Origin: Bacillota bacterium
GTDB lineage: Bacteria > Bacillota > Clostridia > Oscillospirales > Oscillospiraceae
Direction: 5' to 3'
NCBI GenBank assembly: GCA_023402075.1
Contig: JAEXCS010000020.1
Location: 61,309-125,308 of the forward strand
Length of the DNA stretch: 64,000 nt
Numbering within the stretch: position 1 is the stretch's first letter; each line of letters starts with the position of its first letter. The notes under the pieces were generated by a model. That model saw only the letters and a program-made list of their open reading frames with translations. It did not search any database and had not been told where the DNA came from. Below are positions 26,252 through 34,145 of the stretch, in pieces. Position numbers and translations under genes: made by a program.

Positions 26252-27559
26252 ATGCTGGATATCAAATTTGTCCGGGAGAATCCCGACGCGGTGAAAGAAA
26301 ACATCCGCAAAAAGTTTCAGGACGCAAAGCTTCCTCTGGTAGACGAGGTCATTGAACTGGACACCAAACGCCGCGCTGCCATCGCGGAAGCAGACCAGCT
26401 CCGGGCAGACCGGAACCGGCTGAGCAAGCAGGTTGGTATGCTGATGGGACAAGCCAAGAAGGACCCCTCCAAGCTGGAGGAGGCCGAGGCCGTGAAAAAG
26501 CAAGTCACAGACAATGCCCATCGGCTGGAAGCGCTGGAAAAACAGGAATCTGAACTGGACGAGGAAATTCGCAGCCGGATGATGGTCATTCCTCAGATTA
26601 TTGACGCCTCCGTACCACTCGGCGCGGACGACAGTGCCAATGTAGAGGTGCAGCGCTTTGGCGAAGCAGTCGTCCCCGCATTCGAAATTCCCTATCACGT
26701 GGATTTGATGGAGCGGTTTGACGGCATTGATCTGGAAGCCGCAGGCCGCGTCTCCGGCAACGGATTCTACTATCTGCTGGGGGACATTGCCCGGCTGCAC
26801 GAGGCCGTTTTGGCCTACGGCCGGGACTTTATGATTGACAAGGGCTTCACCTACTGCATCCCTCCCTTCATGATCCACGGCAACGTGGTGGAGGGCGTCA
26901 TGAGCCAGACGGATATGGACGGCATGATGTATAAAATCGAAGGCGAAGACCTGTACCTCATCGGCACCTCCGAGCATTCCATGATCGGCCGGTATATTGA
27001 CCAGATTTTACCTGAGACTTTTCTTCCCCAGACGCTGACCTCCTACTCTCCCTGCTTCCGCAAGGAAAAGGGCGCCCATGGCATTGAAGAGCGTGGTGTT
27101 TACCGCATTCATCAGTTTGAAAAGCAGGAAATGATTGTGGTCTGCAAGCCCGAGGAATCCAAGGACTGGTATGAAAAGCTGTGGGCAATGTCCGTGGAGC
27201 TGTTCCGGTCGATGGACATTCCCGTGCGGCAGCTGGAATGCTGCTCCGGCGATCTGGCAGATTTGAAGGTCAAGTCCTGCGATATCGAGGCTTGGTCCCC
27301 CCGCCAGCAGAAATATTTCGAGGTCTGCTCCTGCTCCAATCTGGGTGACGCACAGGCCCGGCGGCTGCGCATCCGCTACAAGGACGAGGACGGGAAAATG
27401 CAGCTTTGCCACACGCTGAACAACACCTGCGTGGCCCCTCCCCGGATGCTGATTGCATTTTTGGAGAATAATTTGCAGGAGGACGGCTCGATCCTGATTC
27501 CCGCCTCTCTGCGTCCCTATATGGGCGGCAAGGAAAAGCTGATTCCCAAGCACGCCTAA
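26252..27559 (+). CDS. serS: Seryl-tRNA synthetase
   Basis: A 435-residue class II synthetase that charges tRNA-Ser. The N-terminal two-helix coiled-coil arm spans about 30-105 (RRAAIAEADQLRADRNRLSKQ...). The catalytic core has motif 2 in CFRKEKGAHGIEERGVYRIHQFEKQEM and motif 3 near NNTCVAPPRMLIAFLEN. The motif 2 loop differs from the common FRxEAGSAGRDT form, as in a divergent clostridial SerRS subgroup. Length is normal. GTAAGGAG precedes the ATG. There is no room for a T-box in the 61-base upstream gap. Confidence 0.92.
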   Translation: MLDIKFVRENPDAVKENIRKKFQDAKLPLVDEVIELDTKRRAAIAEADQLRADRNRLSKQVGMLMGQAKKDPSKLEEAEAVKKQVTDNAHRLEALEKQESELDEEIRSRMMVIPQIIDASVPLGADDSANVEVQRFGEAVVPAFEIPYHVDLMERFDGIDLEAAGRVSGNGFYYLLGDIARLHEAVLAYGRDFMIDKGFTYCIPPFMIHGNVVEGVMSQTDMDGMMYKIEGEDLYLIGTSEHSMIGRYIDQILPETFLPQTLTSYSPCFRKEKGAHGIEERGVYRIHQFEKQEMIVVCKPEESKDWYEKLWAMSVELFRSMDIPVRQLECCSGDLADLKVKSCDIEAWSPRQQKYFEVCSCSNLGDAQARRLRIRYKDEDGKMQLCHTLNNTCVAPPRMLIAFLENNLQEDGSILIPASLRPYMGGKEKLIPKHA

Positions 27560-27762
27560 AAATTGGGGTTTTATTTCAAATTGTAATATTCTTATTTAAT
27601 AATTACAATCCGTTAAACCCGTTTAGAGCCTTTAGCGCATCATTCACTTAGGTTTCCCATTGTTTTGGGCGAGAAATTGGCTCCATTTGGGTCGCACTAT
27701 TGAAACCATTGGGCCGCAACGGTTTGGAAGCCGCTGCATTTTAAAAAAGGAGACTTGCTTTC

Positions 27763-28170
27763 ATGACAAAAAAAGCCGGCGGTTTACTTGCCGAATTTAA
27801 AGAGTTTATTTCCCGCGGCAACGTAGTGGACATGGCTGTGGGCGTGATTATCGGCGGCGCGTTCAAAGCCATCGCCGATTCTCTGGTTGGCGACATTCTT
27901 ATGCCCCTGATCAGCCTGCTTACAAAAAAGGTTTCCTTTGAGGACATGGTCTGGGTAGTAGGTGGCGGACAGACCGTTATCCCCTACGGCAATTTTCTAT
28001 CCGCAATTTTAAATTTCCTCATTACGGCGCTGGCTATTTTTCTTCTGGTGAAGGCCATCAACCGTTTCCGGAAAAAGGAAGAGGTTGCGCCCCCCAAGCC
28101 GCCCGCAGCCAGCCCAGAGGCAGCCCTGCTGACAGAGATTCGTGACCTTTTGAAAGAGCAGAAGAAATGA
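27763..28170 (+). CDS. mscL: Large-conductance mechanosensitive channel MscL
   Basis: A 135-residue channel. The signature EFISRGNVVDMAVGVIIGGAFKAIADSLVGDILMP forms the N-terminal amphipathic helix and pore helix TM1; TM2 lies at about 75-97 (FLSAILNFLITALAIFLLVKAI); a charged C-terminal helix bundle (EAALLTEIRDLLKEQKK) ends it. It opens under membrane tension to release osmolytes. AAAAGGAG precedes the ATG. Its stop overlaps the rsmG start as ATGA. A 203-base gap lies upstream, containing an 8-base inverted repeat (27580-27587 with 27602-27609) but no promoter I can call firmly. Confidence 0.92.
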   Translation: MTKKAGGLLAEFKEFISRGNVVDMAVGVIIGGAFKAIADSLVGDILMPLISLLTKKVSFEDMVWVVGGGQTVIPYGNFLSAILNFLITALAIFLLVKAINRFRKKEEVAPPKPPAASPEAALLTEIRDLLKEQKK

Positions 28171-28865
28171 TGGAACCCATTTTGCGGGAGGGACTGGCGG
28201 CGCTGGGGCTGGACCAATCCTCCGTCCCCTCCCTGCTGCGCTATGCAGCGCTTCTGGAAGAAAAAAACAAGGTTATGAACCTTACCGCCATCAAAGAAGC
28301 AGACGAGGTGGCCCAGCTTCATTTTCTGGACAGCGCGGCACTTTTAAATCTGCTGGATTTTCGGAACAAAGCCGTGGTGGATGTGGGAACCGGGGCAGGA
28401 TTCCCCGGCCTTCCCATCCGTCTTTTAGAGCCATCCGCCCATGTGACGCTGCTGGACTCTCTTGGAAAGCGCATTGCTTTTTTGCAGGAGGTCTGCACAG
28501 CTCTGGGCCTTTCGGACGTGGAGTGCATTCATGCCCGGGCGGAGGAGTTTTCCACAGCGCGGCGGGAATTCTTTGACATTGCTGTATCCCGGGCCGTGGC
28601 TTCCCTTTCCGTGCTTGCGGAGTTGTGCCTTCCTTTGGTGAAGACGGGAGGGACGTTCCTTGCCATGAAATCTGTGGACAGCGGCGACGAGCTTTCCGTC
28701 GCCGAGCACGCTATTTCCGTTTTAGGCGGCCGTGTGACCGGAATCCAGGACTATTCGATTCCCGGAACGAACATTGTTCACCGGGCGGTACTGGTGGAAA
28801 AGGTAAAACCCACGCCGAAAGACTATCCCCGGTCCTTTGCAAAAATCAAAAAGGACCCCCTTTGA
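28167..28865 (+). CDS. rsmG: 16S rRNA (guanine-N7)-methyltransferase RsmG (GidB)
   Basis: A 232-residue SAM-dependent methyltransferase that makes m7G527 in 16S rRNA; loss gives low-level streptomycin resistance in other species. The motif NLTAIKEADEVAQLHFLDS near the N-terminus, the SAM site VVDVGTGAGFPGLPIRLL, and VSRAVASLSVLAELCLPLVK are diagnostic. The ATG overlaps the mscL stop. In many Firmicutes it sits beside the ParB paralogue noc or in the jag-mnmE-mnmG-rsmG-parAB run; here that run has been broken up. Confidence 0.92.
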   Translation: MMEPILREGLAALGLDQSSVPSLLRYAALLEEKNKVMNLTAIKEADEVAQLHFLDSAALLNLLDFRNKAVVDVGTGAGFPGLPIRLLEPSAHVTLLDSLGKRIAFLQEVCTALGLSDVECIHARAEEFSTARREFFDIAVSRAVASLSVLAELCLPLVKTGGTFLAMKSVDSGDELSVAEHAISVLGGRVTGIQDYSIPGTNIVHRAVLVEKVKPTPKDYPRSFAKIKKDPL

Positions 28866-28927
28866 CCGCCAAAACCGCCACTGGGGCAGTAAATTGAAAA
28901 TTTTTTACGTTGATTTGTTAAATTGTT

Positions 28928-28956
28928 TTGATTTTGGCGCATTCTTCCTGTAAAAT
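28928..28956 (+). promoter_or_regulatory. Sigma-A-type promoter of minD-mgsA
   Basis: TTGATT (28928-28933) and TAAAAT (28951-28956) are spaced by 17 bases. The start would lie about 20 bases before the minD ATG, behind GAGGTGA. Confidence 0.6.
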
Positions 28957-28981
28957 CAGGATATACAAGAGGTGAGTTCCG

Positions 28982-29725
28982 ATGGGTGAATGTATCGCCG
29001 TTGTCTCCGGCAAGGGCGGGACCGGCAAAACCTCCTTTGTGGCGGGGGTCGGCTCTGCCATGGCGAAGGCCGGGAAACACGTGCTGTGCATCGACTGCGA
29101 CGTGGGCCTTCGGAATCTTGACTTGGCGCTGGGGCTGACGGACAAAGCCCTGATGGACTTTTCCGACGTGGCCCAAGGCCGATGTACCCTGTCCGAAGCC
29201 GTGGTGAGCCACTCTCGGCTGCCCACGCTTCATCTGCTCACCGCGCCGGTGCGCAGCCGGGGCCGTCCCGTGAGTGAAGCGCAGTTTCGTGCCTTGGCAG
29301 AGCAGGCACGCCAGCGATACGACTTCTGCCTGATGGACGCGCCGGCAGGGCTGGAGGGCGGTTTTTGTCTGGCTGTGTGCGGGGCGGATCGCTGCGTGGT
29401 GGTCACCACGTCCGACGCTGCGTCCCTGCGGGACGCACAGCATACGGTGATGGAACTTTCTGCCTTTCCCCGTGGAAAACTCCATCTGGTGGTGAACCGG
29501 GTGCGCAAAAAGCTTCTCAAGAATATGCATGCCACTATCGACGACGCGATTGACGCCGCCGGGCTGCCCTTAATCGGCGTGGTGCCGGAGGACGACCGGC
29601 TTCCCCTGGCCCTGAACCGGGGCGTCCCCCTGATCTTGACCTACGACAGCTCCGCAGCCACCGCCTATCAGAACATTGCCCGGCGTCTCATGGGACAGCG
29701 CGTGCCCCTGATGCGCATGAAATAG
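28982..29725 (+). CDS. minD: MinD-like ATPase (no canonical membrane-targeting helix)
   Basis: A 247-residue ParA/MinD ATPase. The deviant Walker A is SGKGGTGKTS (Lys11, Lys16), Walker A' is CIDCDVGLRNLDLALGL, and the DAPAGLEGGF...GADRCVVVTTSDAASLRDA block is the MinD version (DCPAGIExGF, TTPExSAVRDA) rather than Soj. MinD positions the division site with MinC/MinE or MinJ/DivIVA. The C-terminus ends ...ARRLMGQRVPLMRMK and lacks the clear amphipathic, Lys/Leu/Phe-rich helix that anchors MinD. Neither minC nor minE is nearby. The next gene is the mgsA-like gene, 16 bases on, as in clostridial minD-minE-rodA-mgsA clusters with the middle genes lost or moved. Confidence 0.8.
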   Translation: MGECIAVVSGKGGTGKTSFVAGVGSAMAKAGKHVLCIDCDVGLRNLDLALGLTDKALMDFSDVAQGRCTLSEAVVSHSRLPTLHLLTAPVRSRGRPVSEAQFRALAEQARQRYDFCLMDAPAGLEGGFCLAVCGADRCVVVTTSDAASLRDAQHTVMELSAFPRGKLHLVVNRVRKKLLKNMHATIDDAIDAAGLPLIGVVPEDDRLPLALNRGVPLILTYDSSAATAYQNIARRLMGQRVPLMRMK

Positions 29726-29741
29726 AAAGGAGCATATTCCG

Positions 29742-30155
29742 ATGAACATTGCAATCATGTCCCATGACAACCGGAAGGATCTCATGGTTCAATTCTGCAC
29801 GGCCTATGCCGGCATTCTTTCCCGGCATACGATTTTTGCTACCAACACCACCGGTCATATGGTGGCCGACGCCACAGGGCTGGACGTGCACTGCTTCCTC
29901 TCCTTTGCCCATGGCGGCTGCCAGCAGATTGGCGCCCGTATTGCCTATAACGAGATTGATTTGGTGCTGTTTTTCGACGACCCCAACAGCCCCAGCATGG
30001 CCGAGGACGTAACCTACATCTCCCGCCTGTGCGACCAGAACAACATTCCCTACGCCAGCAACATCGCCACGGCGGAGCTGCTGATTCTGGGACTGGCCCG
30101 AGGTGATCTGGATTGGCGCGACATCGTCAACCCAAAAACGCATCCCCAAGTCTAA
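29742..30155 (+). CDS. mgsA: Methylglyoxal synthase-like protein with altered active site
   Basis: A 137-residue MGS-fold protein. Methylglyoxal synthase converts dihydroxyacetone phosphate to methylglyoxal and phosphate. Conserved parts are HDNRKDLMV (8-16), ATNTTG (33-38, normally ATGTTG), GGxQQIGA (58-65), FFDDP (77-81) and NIPYASNIATAELLI. The catalytic base, Asp71 of the E. coli enzyme in GGDQQ, is Cys60 here; the SGP phosphate loop is SFA; and the active-site His of the PHDPDV segment is missing (SMAEDV). The overall length is close to the family's. It may have altered or no methylglyoxal activity. Behind AAAGGAG and 16 bases from minD, so probably one operon. Confidence 0.75.
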   Translation: MNIAIMSHDNRKDLMVQFCTAYAGILSRHTIFATNTTGHMVADATGLDVHCFLSFAHGGCQQIGARIAYNEIDLVLFFDDPNSPSMAEDVTYISRLCDQNNIPYASNIATAELLILGLARGDLDWRDIVNPKTHPQV

Positions 30156-30161
30156 GAGCGC

Positions 30162-30293
30162 TTGGGGCGGATTTTTCCGCCCCACGGACGAAAGCCGACG
30201 GGAGAGGAGAAATTGCTCCTTTTCCCGTATTTGGGTGCGCCGCGAAGCGTTTTCCGCTCTCGTCCCAAACCCACGGGGCGGGAGCGCCTTTTT
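30162..30293 (+). promoter_or_regulatory. Structured leader between mgsA and hisS
   Basis: Four hairpins can be drawn: 30164-30183 (perfect 8-base-pair stem, T4 loop), 30198-30228 (ACGGGA arms with an inner AGGAG/CTCCT), 30230-30269 (TTTGGG/CCCAAA arms), and a 4-base-pair stem at 30277-30288 followed by TTTTT. The last could terminate and the earlier ones regulate hisS. A T-box is not supported: no AGGGTGGNACCGCG motif. Confidence 0.4.
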
Positions 30294-30339
30294 ATCTCTG
30301 ACAGTTCAACTAAATTACAGGATAAAGGAGTCTTTTGTC

Positions 30340-31695
30340 ATGGCTGTTTTAAAACCGCGTACGCTCTCCGGCTTTATGGAGCTGCTTCCCGCGCCCCAGC
30401 AGCAGATGGAGCGCATTATGGAGGTTATTCGCCAGTCCTTTTCCCTCTACGGGTTTACCCCGCTGGATACGCCTATAATTGAGGCCAGCGAGGTGCTGCT
30501 TGCCAAGGGCGGCGGTGAAACAGAAAAGCAGATTTACCGTTTTACCAAAGGCGACGCAGATTTAAGTCTCCGCTTTGACCTGACGGTGCCTCTGGCCAAG
30601 TACGTGGCCATGCATTACAGCGAGCTGAGCTTCCCCTTTCGCCGGTTTCAGATTGGAAAGGTCTACCGGGGTGAGCGGGCCCAGCGGGGCCGCTTCCGGG
30701 AGTTTTATCAGGCGGATATCGACGTAATTGGAGACGGGAAGCTGTCCCCCATCAACGACGCGGAAATTCCGGCCATTATCTATCGGGTTTTTTCCACCTT
30801 GGGGCTGAACCGGTTTCAGATTCGCGTGAACAATCGCAAGATTCTCAACGGATTTTACGCCATGCTGGGCCTTTCCCAGCTTTCCGGCGAGGTGATGCGG
30901 ACTGTGGACAAGCTGGAGAAAATCGGCGAAGACACGGTGCGGGGAATTTTGGTGGACGATCTGGCAGTGCCCAAGGAAAAGGCTGACGAGATTTTGAAGT
31001 TTATCGCCATCTCCGGCGGCAGCAAGACCATTCTTTCCGCGCTGGAGGACTATCGCGGACGGAATCCCCTGTTTGACGAGGGGCTGGATGAGCTTTCTCT
31101 CGTGGTGAACTATCTGGATTCTTTTGGCGTTCCCAGCGAGAATTTTGTGGTGGATTTGACCATCGCCCGGGGACTGGACTATTACACCGGCACGGTGTAT
31201 GAAACTGCGCTGCTGGATCACCCGGAGGTTGGTTCCGTCTGCTCCGGCGGGCGGTATGACAATCTTGCCGAATACTACACGGAAAAAGAGCTTCCGGGCG
31301 TGGGCATCTCCATCGGCCTGACCCGCCTGTTTTACGTGCTGGGAGAGCAGGGAATGCTGAACCCCGACCTGCTTACCGCCCCCACCGACGTGCTGATTCT
31401 CCCCATGACGGAGGATTTAGGCCCCGCCATTTCCTTTGCAACCCTTCTGCGTCAGGACGGCATCCGGGCGCAGCTCCACTGCGAGGATAAAAAGTTTAAG
31501 GCGAAAATGTCCTATGCCGACAAGCTGCGCATCCCCTACGTGGTCTTTTTGGGCGAGGACGAGGTGAACTCCGGCGTGGTGGCCTGCAAAGATATGTTTA
31601 CCGGCCAGCAGACGAAGCTGGAAGCAGCGGAAACAGCAGCACTCATTAAAGCGGGCCTTGCAGAGAAAAACAAGGGCGCCGTCATTTTGGGGTGA
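30340..31695 (+). CDS. hisS: Histidyl-tRNA synthetase
   Basis: A 451-residue class II synthetase. Class II motif 1 is near the N-terminus (FSLYGFTPLDTPIIEASEVL), motif 2 is FRRFQIGKVYRGERAQRGRFREFYQADIDVIG, the histidine A box is RGLDYYTGTVYE, and motif 3 is GVGISIGLTRLF. The C-terminal anticodon-binding domain runs from about 345. I chose the ATG at 30340, behind AAAGGAG; the frame is open further upstream to 30103, but that overlaps mgsA and is not conserved. Its stop is in the GTGA overlap with a possible start of the next gene. Confidence 0.93.
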   Translation: MAVLKPRTLSGFMELLPAPQQQMERIMEVIRQSFSLYGFTPLDTPIIEASEVLLAKGGGETEKQIYRFTKGDADLSLRFDLTVPLAKYVAMHYSELSFPFRRFQIGKVYRGERAQRGRFREFYQADIDVIGDGKLSPINDAEIPAIIYRVFSTLGLNRFQIRVNNRKILNGFYAMLGLSQLSGEVMRTVDKLEKIGEDTVRGILVDDLAVPKEKADEILKFIAISGGSKTILSALEDYRGRNPLFDEGLDELSLVVNYLDSFGVPSENFVVDLTIARGLDYYTGTVYETALLDHPEVGSVCSGGRYDNLAEYYTEKELPGVGISIGLTRLFYVLGEQGMLNPDLLTAPTDVLILPMTEDLGPAISFATLLRQDGIRAQLHCEDKKFKAKMSYADKLRIPYVVFLGEDEVNSGVVACKDMFTGQQTKLEAAETAALIKAGLAEKNKGAVILG

Positions 31696-31715
31696 CCACT
31701 GGGGAAGCGGAGGTC

Positions 31716-32222
31716 ATGAAAAAACACCGCCTACGGAAAGTCGTCCTGCTTTTTTGCCTTCTGTTTTTGCTTGGGGCCGGACTATGGTATGCCAGACCTG
31801 TGGGGCTTTCCGTCCTCTTTCCCGGGATAGCACCCGAAATCATAGACGCCACTCTCATTCACTTTGGCGATGACCAGCGCATGGAAACCCGGAACATTCA
31901 GCTTTCCGCAGACGATCCAAGCTTTGACGCACTGCTCTCCCGTTTGGAGACACTCCGCTTTCACAGGCCCCCCACGAACCTTGTTTTGCAGGCCGTTCCG
32001 GCGCTTTCAGACCGGTTTGCCCCCGCGAAGCCGGTGGAGGACGACGACATTGAGCATGTCTATCTCACCCTTGCGCAGTCCGTTTCGGAGGACCCGCGCT
32101 ACGCGCAGTTGACGTTTTATATTGACGAATGGTCTTATCGGGATTTTGACCACAACGTCTCTCTTCCGCTGATTATGCCAAAGGGCAAGGAAATCGGACA
32201 GGCGCTGGCGCAGGATTTCTGA
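31716..32222 (+). CDS. Exported/membrane-anchored protein of unknown function
   Basis: A 168-residue protein with a signal-anchor (MKKHRLRKVVLLFCLLFLLGAGLWYA) and a mainly beta/alpha extracytoplasmic remainder; no family recognised. Possible starts are the ATG at 31716 (GGGGAAG 8 bases upstream) and a GTG at 31692 that overlaps the hisS stop as GTGA; the ATG gives a cleaner signal sequence. It contains DIEHVYLTLAQSVSEDPRYAQLTFYIDEWSYRDFDHNV-type aromatic/acidic text without motifs. It is sandwiched between hisS and aspS and is probably cotranscribed with hisS. Confidence 0.65.
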   Translation: MKKHRLRKVVLLFCLLFLLGAGLWYARPVGLSVLFPGIAPEIIDATLIHFGDDQRMETRNIQLSADDPSFDALLSRLETLRFHRPPTNLVLQAVPALSDRFAPAKPVEDDDIEHVYLTLAQSVSEDPRYAQLTFYIDEWSYRDFDHNVSLPLIMPKGKEIGQALAQDF

Positions 32223-32271
32223 GAAATTGCCGCGCAAAATGATTCCTGATTGCAATCAATCGCAAAGAAAA

Positions 32272-32314
32272 TACAAATTGTATTTGACTTTACCCGTTTT
32301 CCATTTCACATATA
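32272..32314 (+). promoter_or_regulatory. Promoter region of aspS with adjoining dyad
   Basis: TTGACT at 32284-32289 with a poor -10 (ACATAT at 32308-32313, 18-base spacing). Directly upstream is AAATACAAATTGTATTT, a perfect dyad around one A, whose core TACAAATTGTA (32272-32282) abuts the -35 and could be an operator or an UP-like element. Confidence 0.45.
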
Positions 32315-32331
32315 GAAAGGAAATCACCATC

Positions 32332-34107
32332 ATGACACAATCGAGAACCCATACCTGCGGAGAGCTGCGGCTTGCCGACGCGGGCAAGTCCGTCACCATC
32401 GTGGGATGGCTGGAAAACGTCCGGGAGGTGGGCGCGGAGCTGGCGTTTGCCGTTATCCGGGATTTTTACGGCACCACGCAGGTGGTGGCCGAGACTTCTG
32501 AGGACGTGAAAACCCTCAAGGGCATTAATAAAGAATCCACCGTCTCCGTCTCCGGTTCTGTCCGGGAGCGGGCGTCCAAAAACGCCAATCTGCCCACCGG
32601 TGAGGTGGAAATTGTCCCCGCATCCATTGAGGTTTTGGGCCGCTGCCGCCACAACGAGCTGCCCTTCCCCATCAACCGTAGCCGGGAGGCGGACGAAGCC
32701 ACCCGCCTGAAATATCGGTATCTGGACCTGCGCAACCCCGACGTAAAAAAGAATATCCTTCTGCGGTGCAACGTGGTGTCTGCCCTGCGTCAGTCTATGA
32801 CAGAGCACGGCTTTTTGGAGATCACCACCCCAATTCTCACCGCTTCCTCCCCCGAGGGAGCCAGAGACTATCTGGTGCCCGCCCGGAACCACCCCGGGAA
32901 GTTTTACGCTCTGCCGCAGGCTCCCCAGCAGTTCAAGCAGCTTTTGATGACCTCCGGCTTTGACCGGTATTTCCAGATTGCCCCCTGCTTCCGGGATGAG
33001 GACGCCCGGGCAGACCGCTCCCCCGGCGAATTTTATCAGCTGGATATGGAAATGGCCTTTGCCTCTCAGGAGGATGTGTTTGCCGTTCTGGAGGATGTGC
33101 TGCCCCCCATTTTTGCCAAGTTTGGAGCGTATGACCGGGCCAGCGGCGCACCTTTTACCCGCATTCCCTATGCCAAGGCTATGGAGCTATACGGCTCTGA
33201 CAAGCCCGACCTGCGGATTGACCTGACCGTGCAGGACGCGACAGATGTCCTCTCCGGCTGCGGCTTTGAGCCATTTGCGGGGAACACCGTCAAGGCCGTG
33301 GTGGTTTCCGGGTTTAATGAGACGCGCAAGTTTATTGACAAAACCCTTGCCGATGTGGAAATTCAGTCCGGAAACAAGGCCTATTGGTTCCGGCTGGACG
33401 AAAACGGCGAAGCCGTGGGCGGCATTGCCAAGTTCGTGGCCCCGGTGAAGGATGCGGTGGTGAGCGCACTGGGTCTGAAGACAGGCGATTTCGTGGCCCT
33501 GTCCGCAGGTACCCTTTCTGCCGCCCAGAAGACCGCCGGCGTGCTGGTAAAGACGCTGGGCGCAGCGGTACCCGGCCACATGGACAAGGAGCAGTATTCC
33601 TTCTGCTGGATTGTGGATTTCCCCATGTACGAGATGGGCGAGGAATCCGGCGAGCTGGAATTTTGTCACAACCCCTTCTCTATGCCCTCTGGCGGGCTTT
33701 CCACGCTGCTTAAGGCCGAGGCCGGGGAAATTGATCCCCTACGCATCACGGCCGACCAGTATGATCTGGTGTGCAACGGCGTGGAGCTTTCCTCCGGCGC
33801 GGTGCGAAACCACGATCCGGAAATCATGGTTAAGGCCTTTGAGCTGGTGCGGCTGGGCGAGGAGGACGTAAAGGCCAAGTTCCCCGCTATGTACAACGCC
33901 TTTACCTACGGCGCGCCCCCCCACGCGGGTATTGCCCCCGGCGTGGACCGGATGGTGATGCTGCTGGCGGGAGAGGACTCCATCCGGGAGATCATCCCCT
34001 TCCCCATGAACAAAAACGCGCAGGACGTAATGATGGACGCGCCCGGCGCTGTCACACAGAAACAGTTGGACGAGCTGCATATCGCCCTTGTAAAGCCGGA
34101 GGAATAA
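32332..34107 (+). CDS. aspS: Aspartyl-tRNA synthetase (bacterial type)
   Basis: A 591-residue class IIb synthetase with an N-terminal OB-fold anticodon domain (about 1-110), the catalytic core and the bacterial GAD insertion (about 290-420). Motifs include the flipping loop, QAPQQFKQLLM, motif 2 FRDEDARADRSPGEFYQLDMEMAF and the C-terminal GIAPGVDRMVMLLAG. The length is that of bacterial AspRS. Whether it is discriminating or also charges tRNA-Asn cannot be told from the sequence here; no gatCAB lies in the window. The ATG at 32332 follows GAAAGGA; the longer frame from 32227 has no ribosome site. Confidence 0.93.
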   Translation: MTQSRTHTCGELRLADAGKSVTIVGWLENVREVGAELAFAVIRDFYGTTQVVAETSEDVKTLKGINKESTVSVSGSVRERASKNANLPTGEVEIVPASIEVLGRCRHNELPFPINRSREADEATRLKYRYLDLRNPDVKKNILLRCNVVSALRQSMTEHGFLEITTPILTASSPEGARDYLVPARNHPGKFYALPQAPQQFKQLLMTSGFDRYFQIAPCFRDEDARADRSPGEFYQLDMEMAFASQEDVFAVLEDVLPPIFAKFGAYDRASGAPFTRIPYAKAMELYGSDKPDLRIDLTVQDATDVLSGCGFEPFAGNTVKAVVVSGFNETRKFIDKTLADVEIQSGNKAYWFRLDENGEAVGGIAKFVAPVKDAVVSALGLKTGDFVALSAGTLSAAQKTAGVLVKTLGAAVPGHMDKEQYSFCWIVDFPMYEMGEESGELEFCHNPFSMPSGGLSTLLKAEAGEIDPLRITADQYDLVCNGVELSSGAVRNHDPEIMVKAFELVRLGEEDVKAKFPAMYNAFTYGAPPHAGIAPGVDRMVMLLAGEDSIREIIPFPMNKNAQDVMMDAPGAVTQKQLDELHIALVKPEE

Positions 34108-34145
34108 GCTCCCCCGGCGCGCGGAAAACCCGCGCGGGAGGATTT

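Noticed and set aside
30162..30339. T-box before hisS
   Set aside because: GGGTGCGCCGCG near 30233 resembles the T-box motif but lacks the TGGN that pairs with the tRNA end; the leader is also short.
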